Origin: Euryodendron excelsum
Taxonomy: Eukaryota > Streptophyta > Magnoliopsida > Ericales > Pentaphylacaceae
Length of the DNA stretch: 64,000 nucleotides
Reading direction: 5' to 3'
NCBI GenBank assembly: GCA_033060915.1
Contig: CM065398.1
Location: 2,957,501 to 3,021,500 of the forward strand
The first letter of the stretch is position 1. Every line of letters starts with the position of its first letter. A program made the position numbers and the translations under genes. Under the pieces are notes generated by a model, which worked only from the letters and a program-made list of their open reading frames with translations, made no database searches and was not told the origin of the DNA. Positions 11,390 to 22,000 of the stretch are shown here, in pieces.

Positions 11390-13545
11390 ATAGAAGAGAA
11401 TTGAAAATTAGATTTGGAAAGAGATTGATTTTGATTTGAAAATAGATTTGAAGGGATGGAATTGAAATTGGAAAGTTTGAAAATTTGGAAATAGAAATTT
11501 TGAAAATAGATTGGAATTTGAGATTTGGAAAGAAGTTGGAAACCGCACCCATGAGGATGGAATTGAAAGTTTGAAAAGTGTTGTGACCGCACCTATGAAG
11601 GTTGCCTACGTATCCCTTTGGGGGAATCAGGTCAGTCGTAGTTCGAACCGGAGTCCGATTGAAAATAGAATGATTTGATTGGAAGAAAGAGATTGAACTA
11701 AAAATTGGATTTGATTTGAGATCAAAAGAGGAGATTGGAAATTGGAATTGAGAAGATTGGACTTGCTTTGAAAAGACTTGGTTTTGGAAAGATGGAGGTT
11801 TAGGAAACCTAGACTTAGGAAAGATAGGAGACCTAGGAAAGACTTGAGATTAAGAAAGATTGGATTGGAATGTTGGATTTGGAAGATTTGGAAAGATTGG
11901 ATTTTAGGAAATGTTCGAATTAGGAAAAGTCCGATTTAGGAAAGTTTCAAATTAGGAAAGTTTTATTTTTGAAAAGTTTCGAATTAAGAAAGTTTTGAAT
12001 TAGGAAAATTTTCAAATTAGGAGAGTTTCGAAGTCAGGAAAGTTTTGAAATAAGGAAAGTTTTGAAATTAGGAGAGTTTCGAAGTTAGGAAAGTTTTGAA
12101 ATTAGGAAAGTTTTGAATTAAGAAAGTTTTGAATTAGGAAAGTTTTCAAATTAGGAGAGTTTCGAAATAGGAAAATATTGAATTTAGAAATGTTTTGAAT
12201 TAAGAAAAGTTTAGTTTAAGAAAGGCTTAGAATTTGGAAAGTTTCAAGTTAAAAAAGTTTTGAATTTTGGAATGTTTAAAAAAGGGAAGTTTTGAATTTG
12301 GAAAGTTTTGAAAATAAGAAAGTTTCATTTTGGAAAAGGTTTGAAAAAGGAAAGTTTTCAGTTTAGGAAATGTTTGAATTAAGAAAGTTTTGAGTTTAGA
12401 AAAGCCTTAGATTTAGAAAGATTTTGAAGTTTTGGAAAGTTTAGAACTTTGGAGAGATTTAGGGTTAGAAAGATTAAGATTTAGAAAGGTTTAGGGTTTT
12501 AGGAAATCTTGAGATTAGGAAAGGTTTGAGTTTAGGAAAAGTTTGAAAATTTAGATTTGAAAAGTTAAGATTTGAAAGGAGGGTAGAATTAGGAAAGGTT
12601 TCGAAAACTTGAATTTGGAAAGTTAAGATTTAGAAAGGGGGTTAAATTAGGAAAGGGTTGAATTCTAGAATTTTAAGAAAGATTTTTATGTTCAAGTTTT
12701 GGAAACTTAAGGTTTAGGAAAGTGGAAGTTTAGGAAGAATTTGAATTAGGAAAGATTTGGATTTGGAAGGGATTGGATTTGATCTCTAAAAGAAAAGATT
12801 TGATTTTGTTTCCAAAAATGGAGGTCAGGATCTAGTTTCCTAAACGGGGAGATTTGATTCGGTTTCCTAAAGGGAAGATAAGATTTGGCAAGGATTTGGA
12901 AAATGAGGTTCTAGAAACCCTAGTTTTGAAAAATTATAGTTTTGACGTAAAAAAGAGGTTTTGGAAACATGTATAGTTTGGATGTGAAAACAAAAGATTT
13001 TGGAAACCTAGGTTTGGGGCAAAGTTTGAAAATCATGTTTTTGGAAAGAAAATTAGGGTTTCCTAATTGTGGGCTCTAAGGCTTGACTTGAGCTTTAAGG
13101 AAAGAGTTTTTGGAAAGTGCGTTTTTGGAAACGAAGGTTTTCTAGAAGGGAATCCTAAGGAGGAATTTTTGGAAAGTGAATTTAAAGAGGGAGTTTTTGG
13201 AAAAAGATTTTAAAGACAAGGAGTTTTGGAAAGTGTGTTTTTAGAAACGTAGATTTTAGAAGAAAAATCCTAGAGGGGAACTTCTAGAAGGAAGATTTTG
13301 GAAAAAGATTTTTTGGAAAGATTTTTGGGAGCGTTTTTAGAAAGTGAATTTTTAGGAGAGAGAGTTTTGGAAAGGAGTTGAAAAAGGGAGTTTTGAAAAA
13401 TAGATTTTTGGAAAGAGTTTTTAGAAAACAACTTTGGAAAGGAGAGTTTTAGGAAAGTGAATTGAAAAAGATTTTTAGGAAGAGATTTTTGAAAAGAGAG
13501 CTTTTTGAAAAGTAGAAAAACGTCTCACTTTCCTAAAGCGATTCT
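11390..13545. repeat. strand-asymmetric purine-rich tract in LTR A
   Basis: About 2.1 kb of plus-strand sequence made of degenerate 11-20-bp units on the theme TTAGGAAAGTTTTGAA, GGAAAG and AGTTTCGAA, with very little C. Equivalent tracts lie in LTR B (19610-21650) and LTR C (30070-32235). In transcription direction (minus) it is C/T-rich and lies in R/U5 downstream of the TATA box, so it would form most of a 3.5-kb leader. Open frames crossing it are compositional. Confidence 0.85.
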
Positions 13546-14390
13546 AGCCATAAAAGGGCTAAAACCACTTTAAGAAAGTGGTTTTGAAAACAACAAGGGT
13601 AGAAAATATGGACTATGTTGGTCACTTTAAATGTAACACTTTTCTAAAGCAATCCTAGCCATGGAAAAGCTAGAATCACCCTAGAATTGTGGTTTTGAAA
13701 ACAAGTTTTTGAAAAAGAGATTTTGATGCAACTTTGAAAACACATTTGAAAACGATTTGAAAAACAACTTTGAAAACGATTTTTTGAAAGATGCAAGACT
13801 ATGATATGCACAATGCAATTTGGGGTCGTGAACATACAAGGCTAAGGCTTCACCACATAATCAAGGGGGCCGGACCCACGTGGTCTTTGGTTAGACTAGA
13901 AGAAAGTCCCCGACACAGTGACTCTCCAATAGCCCAATCCTACACATGGACTGGGAATCCCCTTGTTTCAAGCTTGCAAAGAAAGGGGGGAAAGAGATGG
14001 GGGATTAAAATAGAGAAAACCCAAGTGGGTTAGGAGAGAGAAGAGAGAGGGGGGAAGTGCAAAAATTTAAATAGAAAACCTACCGTATGTCTTCTTTACT
14101 TTGCGCGCCTTGCTTGTCTTCAATCTTCGGTCTTTGTCTTGATCTTCTTCTTCAACCTTCAAGGGTTGTCTTTAAGCTTTGGATGGCAGCTCTTCAAGTA
14201 TTCAAAGGATGGTTGAAGGCTAGTGTATCAGTGTATGGGGATGTATATGAGGCTAGGGTTTAGTGTATGGTGGCTAGGGTTTGGAAAACCTAAGGAGGCT
14301 AGGGTTTAGGGAGTGCACGAGCTCTGTATATCGAATTATATGATTTTTAGGTTGAATTTGTGGATCCTTTTCACGTTGAATGAGGCTCTG

Positions 14391-14510
14391 TATTTATAGA
14401 GGTTGGACAAACCTGGCGCCAGTTGCAGTGGCGCCAGGGCAAAATTGCTCTTGGCACCACTAGGAGTGGCGCCAGGCCAATTCTTGGCTTGTAGTGGCGC
14501 CGGCCAGTTA
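14391..14510 (-). promoter_or_regulatory. LTR promoter: GGCGCC palindrome cluster then TATA box (LTR A)
   Basis: Reading minus, several GGCGCC-centred inverted repeats (14506-14412) are followed 14 bp on by CTATAAATAC (TATA at 14398-14391). Equivalent modules: LTR B 22515-22640, LTR C 33094-33216. In LTR C one palindrome is perfect, with 11-bp arms TGGCGCCACTA / TAGTGGCGCCA around one base (33193-33215). A TATAAATA box at the expected place for U3/R suggests the Pol II start of the element transcript. Confidence 0.65.
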
Positions 14511-14689
14511 GGAAACTTTATAAGTCGGCAAGCAACGTATCTTTGACTAGATTTGGGTGCCTGTACTAGTGACTGCCATGTAATTTTTAACCTGGCTTCA
14601 CTAGAAGTGACTCCGAAAAGTTCGGGAATGATTTTGAGGAGCCGGAAATTACCCGGAAGGTCAAAAAGGAGTAGGAACACTTAAAATAG

Positions 14690-15240
14690 TGTCCTGGAGG
14701 TAGTTGATTTGAAAAGTGAGGATAAGATGTGTCGGAAAGGGTGACCGGGCCCTTAAGGGCAAAACGGTCAATCGGACCGAGAAACTGCCGGGACAGACTC
14801 AGACTGTCCCGGAAGAAGACTTGGGATCTGGAAACATTATTTAGAATGTTCCCAGAGGTTGCCGGTTTGATTCCCAGAGCCGGCGTGGTCGGAAAAGGAG
14901 ACCGACCCACCAGGGGCAAAACGGTCATTTTGTACCGGGTTGGCCGGAACTGACTCGGAATGATCCGGAAAGGTAAAAGAAGGTTGAGAACACTATATAA
15001 AGTAGTCTTAGGAGGTTACCAGCTTGATACCCAGAGCCGGTGTGGTCGAAAAAGGAGACCGGCCCACTAGGGGCAAAACGGTCATTTTGTACCAGGTTGG
15101 CCAGAACTGACTCAGAATGATCCGGAAAGGTAAAAGGTGGTTGAGAATACTATAAAAAGTATTCTCGGGAGGTTACCGGTTTGATACCCAGAGCCGGTGT
15201 GGTTCCCGGGGCATTCGGATGCTTAGGGGCAAAATGGTCA
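14690..15240. repeat. about 157-bp tandem repeat in U3 of LTR A
   Basis: Units share GAGCCGGTGTGGTCGGAAAA, GACCGGCCCAC, GGGGCAAAACGGTCATTTTG, GGCCGGAACTGACTCGGAAT and a TACTATAAAAAGTA-type end. LTR A has about four, LTR B about five (22840-23530), LTR C about six (33400-34260). Copy number change explains most of the LTR length differences. The word GGGGCAAAACGGTCATTTTG also recurs near the LTR end within the inverted repeat AATGCCC..GGGCATT (about 16000-16022). Confidence 0.8.
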
Positions 15241-15457
15241 TCTTAACCGAAAAGTCTCAAAAAAGGTCCAAAGGACAGTTTGGTCATTTTTCACCAAAGT
15301 GGGCTAACAGACACTGGTGTTGACCTGAATTTTGAGTGTTTCCGCCACTCTAACGGCGGTCGTCGTGACACAGGGGTTTGTTGCCAATTCCCTATATCGA
15401 CCTATTTGTGAGTATTTCCGCTACTCTAACGGTTTTATGAGTAGTTTCGCTACTCGG

Positions 15458-15985
15458 ACCGACTCGAGGAATAAACTGTCTCGAGAGAGGGATTGAAAAG
15501 GGGTTTTACCGTCTCCGAGGAGAAGTGCTTGGATTGGAACCGTCTCGAGGAATAAACTATCTCGAGAGTGAGGGTGGAAAGGGGTCTTACCGTCTTCGAA
15601 GAGACGTGCCTGGATTGGAACCGTCTCGAGGAATAAACTGTCTCGAGAGTGGGATTGGAAAAGGGTCTTACCATCTCCGAAGAGACGTGCCTGGAGTGGA
15701 ACCGTCTCGAGGAATAAACTGTCTCGAGAGTAGGATTGGAAAGGGGTCTTACCGTCTCCGAAGAGACGTGCCTGGAGTGGAACCGTCTCGAGGAATAAAC
15801 TGTCTCGAGAGTGGGATTGGAAAGGGGTCTTACCGTCTCCGAAGAGACGTGCCTAGAGTGGAACCGTCTCGAGGAATAAACTGTCTCGAGAGTGGGATTG
15901 CAAAGGGGTCTTACCATCTCCGAAGAGACGTGCCTGGAGTGGAACCGTCTCGAGGAATAAACTATCTCGAGAGTGGGGGATTGGA
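15458..15985. repeat. 81-bp tandem repeat, open on both strands
   Basis: Six to seven copies with an exact 81-bp period (for example CCGTCTCGAG at 15621 and 15702). Each contains two CTCGAG palindromes flanking GAATAAACTGT and the word GTCTCCGAAGAGACGTGCC. Because 81 is a multiple of three, frames stay open: 192 codons on minus (16028-15450) and 162 codons on plus (15525-16013), reading a 27-residue repeat. LTR B keeps two units (24098-24250); LTR C has five to six (34487-34930), where the frames are broken. I regard these as repeat artefacts, not genes. Confidence 0.85.
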
Positions 15986-16183
15986 ATTGGAAAGGAAAAG
16001 ACAATGCCCCTAAGGGCATTTTGGTCATTTTGCCTCTACTTGGGCCTGATAGGCCTGCGAAGCGATGGAAAGACGGAATTTGGACCTAGAGAATTGGTTT
16101 CGATTGGAATATGCCCACAATGACTTGAAAACAAGTCTGGTCGGAGTGTAGACTGCCGAGCGGTCAAAAATGGGGTGCTTACA

Positions 16184-16201
16184 GCTGCCCCTCTTTTGCT
16201 G
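16184..16201 (-). promoter_or_regulatory. polypurine tract next to LTR A
   Basis: The minus strand reads CAGCAAAAGAGGGGCAGC immediately before the TG of the 3' LTR. This is the normal position and composition for the plus-strand primer of an LTR retrotransposon. A diverged copy lies at 35131-35148 (complement of ACTGCCTCTCTTTTTCTG), beside LTR C. Confidence 0.8.
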
Positions 16202-16373
16202 TCTTTGCTTGTCAAAGACAGAAAACGATAAAAGTAAGTGTCCCATGTTGACCGCGAGGCAGTCGGAGGGACGGACACTGGAAATCTTTCGACAACGGGG
16301 GTCGAAAACGGATAATGGGCCAAAAAGGCATTCGAAAACGAGTTTTGGTGGGAAAAAGGGCAAAACTGCCCAG

Positions 16374-16476
16374 AATTTATAACTGGCGCCACTAGTAGTG
16401 GCGCCTTTGGCAAAACAGAACTGACGCCTCTACTAGTGGCACCAGGCTTAAAGTTAAAACCAGAAAATTTCTGGTT
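16374..16476. promoter_or_regulatory. internal GGCGCC palindromes with TATA-like box and a 19-bp hairpin
   Basis: Just inside the 3' LTR. TTTATAA (16376-16382) abuts a perfect inverted repeat, GGCGCCACTA / TAGTGGCGCC around one base (16385-16405), and a second half-site lies near 16430-16446. Then comes the inverted repeat AACCAGAAA / TTTCTGGTT (16458-16476). The same set occurs at 35321-35422 in the second copy. On minus the order (GGCGCC cluster, then TATAAAT) copies the LTR promoter; on plus the box lies upstream of the PMD gene. Which direction is used cannot be told from sequence. Confidence 0.45.
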
Positions 16477-17555
16477 CGAACAGCCGCGACACTTTGGAGG
16501 GTTTCTGCAAATTCGTGAAGCATTGCAAGGAATCCATCTTGGAGATTGAAGGAGCACTCTTTGGGGACCACGGGTGATTGCCGGAAGGAGTCCACGTCGC
16601 CGGAAAAGTCGCCGGAAGAGAAGATTTCGCCGGAGAACTTCCAAAAGCTGAGTTTTCAAATTTTGTTGATTTTGATGTGTAGAACTTCATTTGAATCATG
16701 TGAATAGTGGAAATTAATATTTTGATATGTTTTGAACACTTTGGTGATGTTGTTTTTTGCATTTTGATGGTTATTTGATTGAATTTGAATGATTTTTCAT
16801 GATTATGCGAAGAGGGCTTTCTGCAGGAATAGAGGATTTGTTCCTACAGGCATGGGTATTGGGTTTTCTGGCTATGTTTTGGTGCAATGTGCCTTAGAAA
16901 AATGTGTTTAACAAACGTATGAAGTTTTGTGATTTTCTGAAAACTCGGTGAATTTTTGATTTTTTGAAAAATAGAAAAATATTTAGAAAATTAGAAAAAA
17001 TTAGAAAATTCAAGAAATTGATGAAATTTTTCAAGTTTGAAATTTGGAAAAAGATTGGAATATTTTAGAAAATATTTGAGGTGATTTTCAAAAATTTTGG
17101 AAGCCTTTTGAAAACCATTGATTTATTTGAAAAATAAAACATGTATTTTAAAAATTTTGAAAAAATTGAAAAGTGTGCACGGGTGCCGTTGTCATGTGAT
17201 TGTTGCGTTGGAAAGTGCACATTTTGTATTTTGTGTTGATGTCATGGGTGTTATAGGGGCCATTCTTAAATGGGTCCCTGCCGAAATTTTTTTAGAAATT
17301 ATGAAAAGAGTTGGTTGAAGCTTTAGAAATAAGATCTCCTTTTTCTTTTTCTTTTTTTTTAAGAAAAAGGCAGAGAACCCTTAAGATGTGATTTAAAGTT
17401 GGAAAATTGAGATGTGCCTGTAGGAAATTTGTTTTGACTAATCATTCGAAGTCTTTTATTTGTTTTGTTTGTGTTAGTTGTTTATTTTATTTTACTGTTA
17501 TTTAAGATGCATGGGTGGTATACTAACATCACTTACCTTGGCTTACCTTTTCAGG
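16477..17555 (+). other. presumed 5' UTR and intron of the antisense PMD gene
   Basis: No long frame. 16480-16660 is moderately GC-rich (words such as GTCGCCGGAA), then AT-rich DNA runs to a strong 3' splice site context: TACTAAC (17521-17527, matching the branch-point consensus), a pyrimidine-rich stretch and TTTTCAG (17548-17554), directly before the PMD start codon at 17556. The same arrangement is kept at 36459-36493 in the second copy. The donor site was not identified. Confidence 0.5.
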
Positions 17556-19053
17556 ATGGCAGATGTAGGTGATGACGGTTCTGAGAGGAGGCGCCGCTCG
17601 AGGAAGGCGGCCCGGACAGATTCTGCTGGTGGCACCAGTCGATCTAGAGGTAGTCGACGATCTACCGGATGATCTTCATCCAGCCAGAGCGGGCAGGGGA
17701 GTAGACTACCTGTCGACCCTTTTCCTCTGGTTGAGTAGGCTTTTACCGGGGAGATTAATGCTGAGGAAGAGGTACCGGGCCTTGGGGACCAAGTGACCGG
17801 CTATAGGAGAGCTTCTTCCAGGCATAGGCAGACAGACACTGACTTGGGAGATCTGCAGATACCAGATGTCCCACCACTCGGGGATCTGGCCTATCATCCT
17901 AGTGTATACTCCAGACAGCATTTGCCACCTCCGCGGGTACATACAGCTTTCCAAGGGGCTGTTCATCAGGTTTTTGTGACCATGCAGCAGGCTGCCCCAT
18001 CATACCGCGCCTTCTTGGTAGAGATCGGGTTTGGCGCCTTTATGGGATTACAGGCTAACCGCCTGAACCGGCATTTGGTACTGGCACTTCTCGAGAGGTG
18101 GTTCGGGGAGACTGGGACCTTCCATTTTGTCGGCTTTGAGTTAGGCCCCACTCCTTTAGATTGGGCGATTATTACAAGACTCTCCTTTGTCGACCGGTGA
18201 ATCACCCTGCACCCGGTCAGCAGGGACGAGGCCTGTTTTCTGTTGGACTTGCCTCAACTTGAGCGTTCTGCCTTCCTAGTCTCTTGGATTAGTCAGGGTG
18301 AGCGTACTTTTGCTACTGAGCCATCGCCTGCTAGGCGGGATTTCATGAGACGGCGCCTTGTGTTGTATATCATCTTCAGCTGCTTCTGCAACAACAACAA
18401 GTCACTCGTGCCGTGCCGTTTGGTGAGTATAGTAGCTGATCTGGGAGCTTTGTTTGAGCTGGACTGGGGGTCCTTTTCTTTTGGTTGCTTTCTTCGATCG
18501 ATGCGGGTTCGGACTTCGTCTCGTTGGGGCAGCATGACTAGCTTTTGGCCCTTCCTTGTCTGGTGGAGTTAAAAGTTCCTGCCGGTGCGTCGCCCTGCAG
18601 TTGTTGAGGATGATCTCTATCCTCGCGCTTTGAGGTGGGCTCGTGACCGGGTAGCCCAGTGATCGAAGATTACTGACTTCGTGACGCTCCGGGCTAACCT
18701 GGAGCTGATTGAGGCGAGGGATGTCGCCTGGCAGCCCTTCATTGGATCAGTCCATTACGAGACAGTCCGGTGCCTGGTCCCGTTGTCCTTATCGAGAGCT
18801 GCTTTTCTCAGTGATGACACCTGGGAGTCCTATCTTGGATAGCGACACTGGCGGCAATTTCATGAGGAGTTCCGATCAGCCGGGGCTCTACCAGAGTATA
18901 TGTTTGGAGCCCTGGTGGTAGGAGTGCCTATCCCCTACCAGGAGCGCCAGCCAGATGCCGAGTTCTTGCTTCCTCTGGATACGGATTATGCTGCACACTT
19001 TGGGGCTCATTCGGTTGGTGCCTGCACCCGGTTTGAGGTAGTAGTCGGCAGGT

Positions 19054-22000
19054 ACGCTTGTCGCGCCCAGATTTTTCGCGCCCGAGGAATACTCACCCAA
19101 GCGGAAAAAATATTGTACTCTCTCGTTAGAACTCACCCTCCTAAAAGAATGAGTGCGACTAGGTTTGAATTGAAAAAATTGGATTGAATAAAGGGCTTTT
19201 GAAAAAGATTCGGAGTCACCACCTAACTTGATTAAGGTGAGTTAGGTCACCTAAAAACTAAGCATAATCCGAAAACTACACTTAAGGTTTTTAGAAAAAG
19301 GTTTTTGAAAATATCTCCTCAAGAGAGGGTTTTTAAGAAAACAGGTTGTTTGGCAACCTTTGGAAAACATTTAGCCCTTTTTAGAAAAATAACTCATTTT
19401 TGGTCTTTGAAAACAGTGATTCTAAGTTCGAAGGTTGGTTACGTGTAGGGAAGACGCACTAAGCTATCACCCTACCCCGCCCTTTCGGTACCTACATGTC
19501 AATCTACCCTAGATTCACCTATGAGAGCCTTTAATTAACTAATGGACAACCCTATTCACTTTGAAAAACAATGTTTGAAAACTATGATGCATGATATGCA
19601 AGTGCAAGATAAGAGAATGAAAAGATAGATTTGAAAAGAAGTTGGATTTGATTTGAAAGAGATTTGAAGAAATAGAATTGAAATTGAAAAGCTTGAAAAC
19701 TTGAAAATAGGAATTTGAAAATAGAAATTTTGAAATTGAAATTTGAGATTTGAGAAGATTTTGAAAACCACACCCATGAGGGTGGAATTGAAAGTTTGAA
19801 AAGTATTGTGACCGCGCCTATGAAGGTTGCCTATGTATCCCTTTGGGGGAATCAGGTCAGTCGTAGTTCGGACAAGAGTCCGATTGAAAATAGATTGATT
19901 TGAAGAGAGAGATTGGATTGGAAGAAAGAGATTGAATTGAGATTAGAAAAGGAGATTGGAAATTGGAATTGAGAAAATTGGACTTGGATTTGAGAAGATT
20001 GATTTTGGAAGAAAGATTTAGACTTGTTTTTAGAGAGATGAAGGTTTTAAGAAACCTAGACTTAGAAAAGAGACTTAGGAAAGGTTTGACTTGACTTGGA
20101 AGGTTTAGGAGATTAGGAAAGGTTGGATTTAAGAAATGTTTGAATTAGGAAATGTTCGATTTAGGAAAGTTTCATTTTTGGAAAGTTTTCAAGTTAGGAA
20201 AGCTTTGAATTAGGAAAGTTTTCAAATTAGGAGAGTTTCGAAATTAAGAAAGTTTTGAAATTAGGAAAGTTTTGAATTAAGAAAATTTTGAATTTAGAAA
20301 TGTTTGAAAAAGGGAATTTTTGATTTTGGAAAGTTTTGAAAACAAGGAAGTTTTGAAAATACGAAAGTTTCGTTTTGGGAAAGGTTTGAAAAAGGAAAGT
20401 TTTCAGTTTAGGAAATGTTTGAATTAAGAAAGTTTTCAACTTAAGAAAGTCTTGAATTAAGAAAGTTTTGAATTTAGAAAAGTTTTAGATTTGAAAAGAT
20501 TTTGAAGTTTTGGAAAGTTTAGAATTTGGAAAGATTTGGGTTTAGAAAGATTTAACTTAAGAAAGTTTCAAATTTAGGAAGCTTAGAATTTTAGAAAGAT
20601 TTGAAATTTAGAAAATTTAGGATTTAGAAAGTTTTTAGGTTTAAATTTTAGAAAGTCTTGAAATTAGGAAAGGCTTGAGTTTAGGAAAGGTTTGAAAACT
20701 TAGGTTTAAGAAGTTAAGATTTGAAAAGAGGGTAGAATTAGGAAAGGGTTGAATTAGGAAAGATTTGAAAGTTGAGTTTTTAAAATTTAGGAAAGATTTT
20801 TATGTTCAAGTTTTGGAAACTTAAGATTTAGGAAAGTGGAAGATTAGGAAGGATTGGAATTAGGAAAGATTTGGATTAGGAAGGGATTGGATTTGGTTTC
20901 TAAAAGAGAAAGGTTGGATTTTGTTTCCTAAAACGGAGGACGGGATCTAGTTTCCTAAACGGGGAGATTGGATTTGGTTTCTTAAAGAGAAGATAGGATT
21001 TGACAAGAATTTGGAGAGGGAAATTGTAGAAACCCTAGTTTTGAAAAATTGTAGTTTCGACGTAGAAAATAGGTTTTGGAAACATGTATAGTTTTGATGT
21101 AGAAAACAAAAGATTTTGGAAACCTAGGTTTAGGGCAAAGTTTGAAAATTGTGTTTTTGGAAAGAAAATTAGGGTTTCCTAATTGTGGATTCTAGGGCTT
21201 GATTTGGGGCTCTAAGGAAAGAGTTTTTGGAAAGTGTGTTTTTAGAAACAAAGGTTTTTCTAGAAAGGAATCCTAGGGAGGAGTTTTTGGAAAGTGAATT
21301 TAGAAAGAGAGTTTTTGGAAAAGATTTTCAAGAGAAGGAGTTTCGGAAGGTGTGTTTTTAGAAACATAGATTTTGGAAGGGAAATCATAGAGGGGAATTT
21401 CTAGAAAGAAGATTTTAGAAAGAGAGTTTTTGGAAAGATTTTTGGAGAGAGTTTTTGGAAAGTGGATTTTAAGGAAAAGATTTTGGAGAGGAGTGAAAAA
21501 AGAGAGTTTTGAAAAATAGATTTTGGAAGGGAGTTTTTGAAAACAATTTTGAAGAGGAGAGTTTTAGGAAAGTATATTGAAAAAGAGATTTTTAGAAAGA
21601 GGGATTTGGAAAAAGAATTTTTAGAAGGTGTAAAAACATCTCACTTTCCTAAAGTAATTCTAACCATAGGAAGGCTAGAACCACTTTAGGAAAGCGGTTT
21701 TGAAAACAACAAGATTTTGAAAATATAGACCGTATCGGTCCCTTTTAATGTAACACTTTCCTAAAGCAACCCTCGCCATGGAAAAGCTAGAATCACCCTA
21801 GGATTGTGATTTTGAAAACATGTTTTTGAAAAGAAGATTTTGATGCAATTTTGAAAAACAAGTTTGAAAACGGTTTTGAAAACGAGTTTGAAAACGGTTT
21901 TTGGAAGATGCAAGACTATGATATGCACAATGCAATTTGGGGTCGTGAACATACAAGGTTAAGGCTTCACCACATAATCAAGGGGGCCGGACCCACGTGG

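Larger units (their letters stand above)
10836..16183 (-). repeat. LTR A (3' LTR of the Tat-like element), 5.3 kb
   Basis: Starts TGTCGCGCCCAG and ends GGTGCTTACA. In transcription direction (minus) it holds a U3 of about 1.8 kb with 81-bp and about 157-bp tandem repeats, GGCGCC palindromes (14506-14412), a TATA box (TATAAATA, 14398-14391) and then about 3.5 kb of R/U5 that is largely a purine/pyrimidine strand-biased low-complexity tract. It is nearly identical to LTR C in the parts compared by eye (for example 11640-11760 against 30330-30450), consistent with a recent pair. Confidence 0.9.

Noticed and set aside
14336..14928. Minus frames of 113-114 codons in LTR A
   Set aside because: They run through the TATA box and 157-bp repeats and change between LTR copies; no protein family.
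15458..15985. CRISPR-like array
   Set aside because: Repeat units are contiguous with no unique spacers, in a plant LTR; a tandem repeat, not CRISPR.
15450..16028. 192-codon minus frame and 162-codon plus frame as protein genes
   Set aside because: Both are products of an exact 81-bp repeat; the 27-residue unit has no domain, and the frames are broken in LTR C.
16036..16659. 207-codon minus frame across the LTR A / interior boundary
   Set aside because: Crosses U3, the polypurine tract and the presumed PMD 5' region; no domain; a chance frame in moderately GC-rich DNA.
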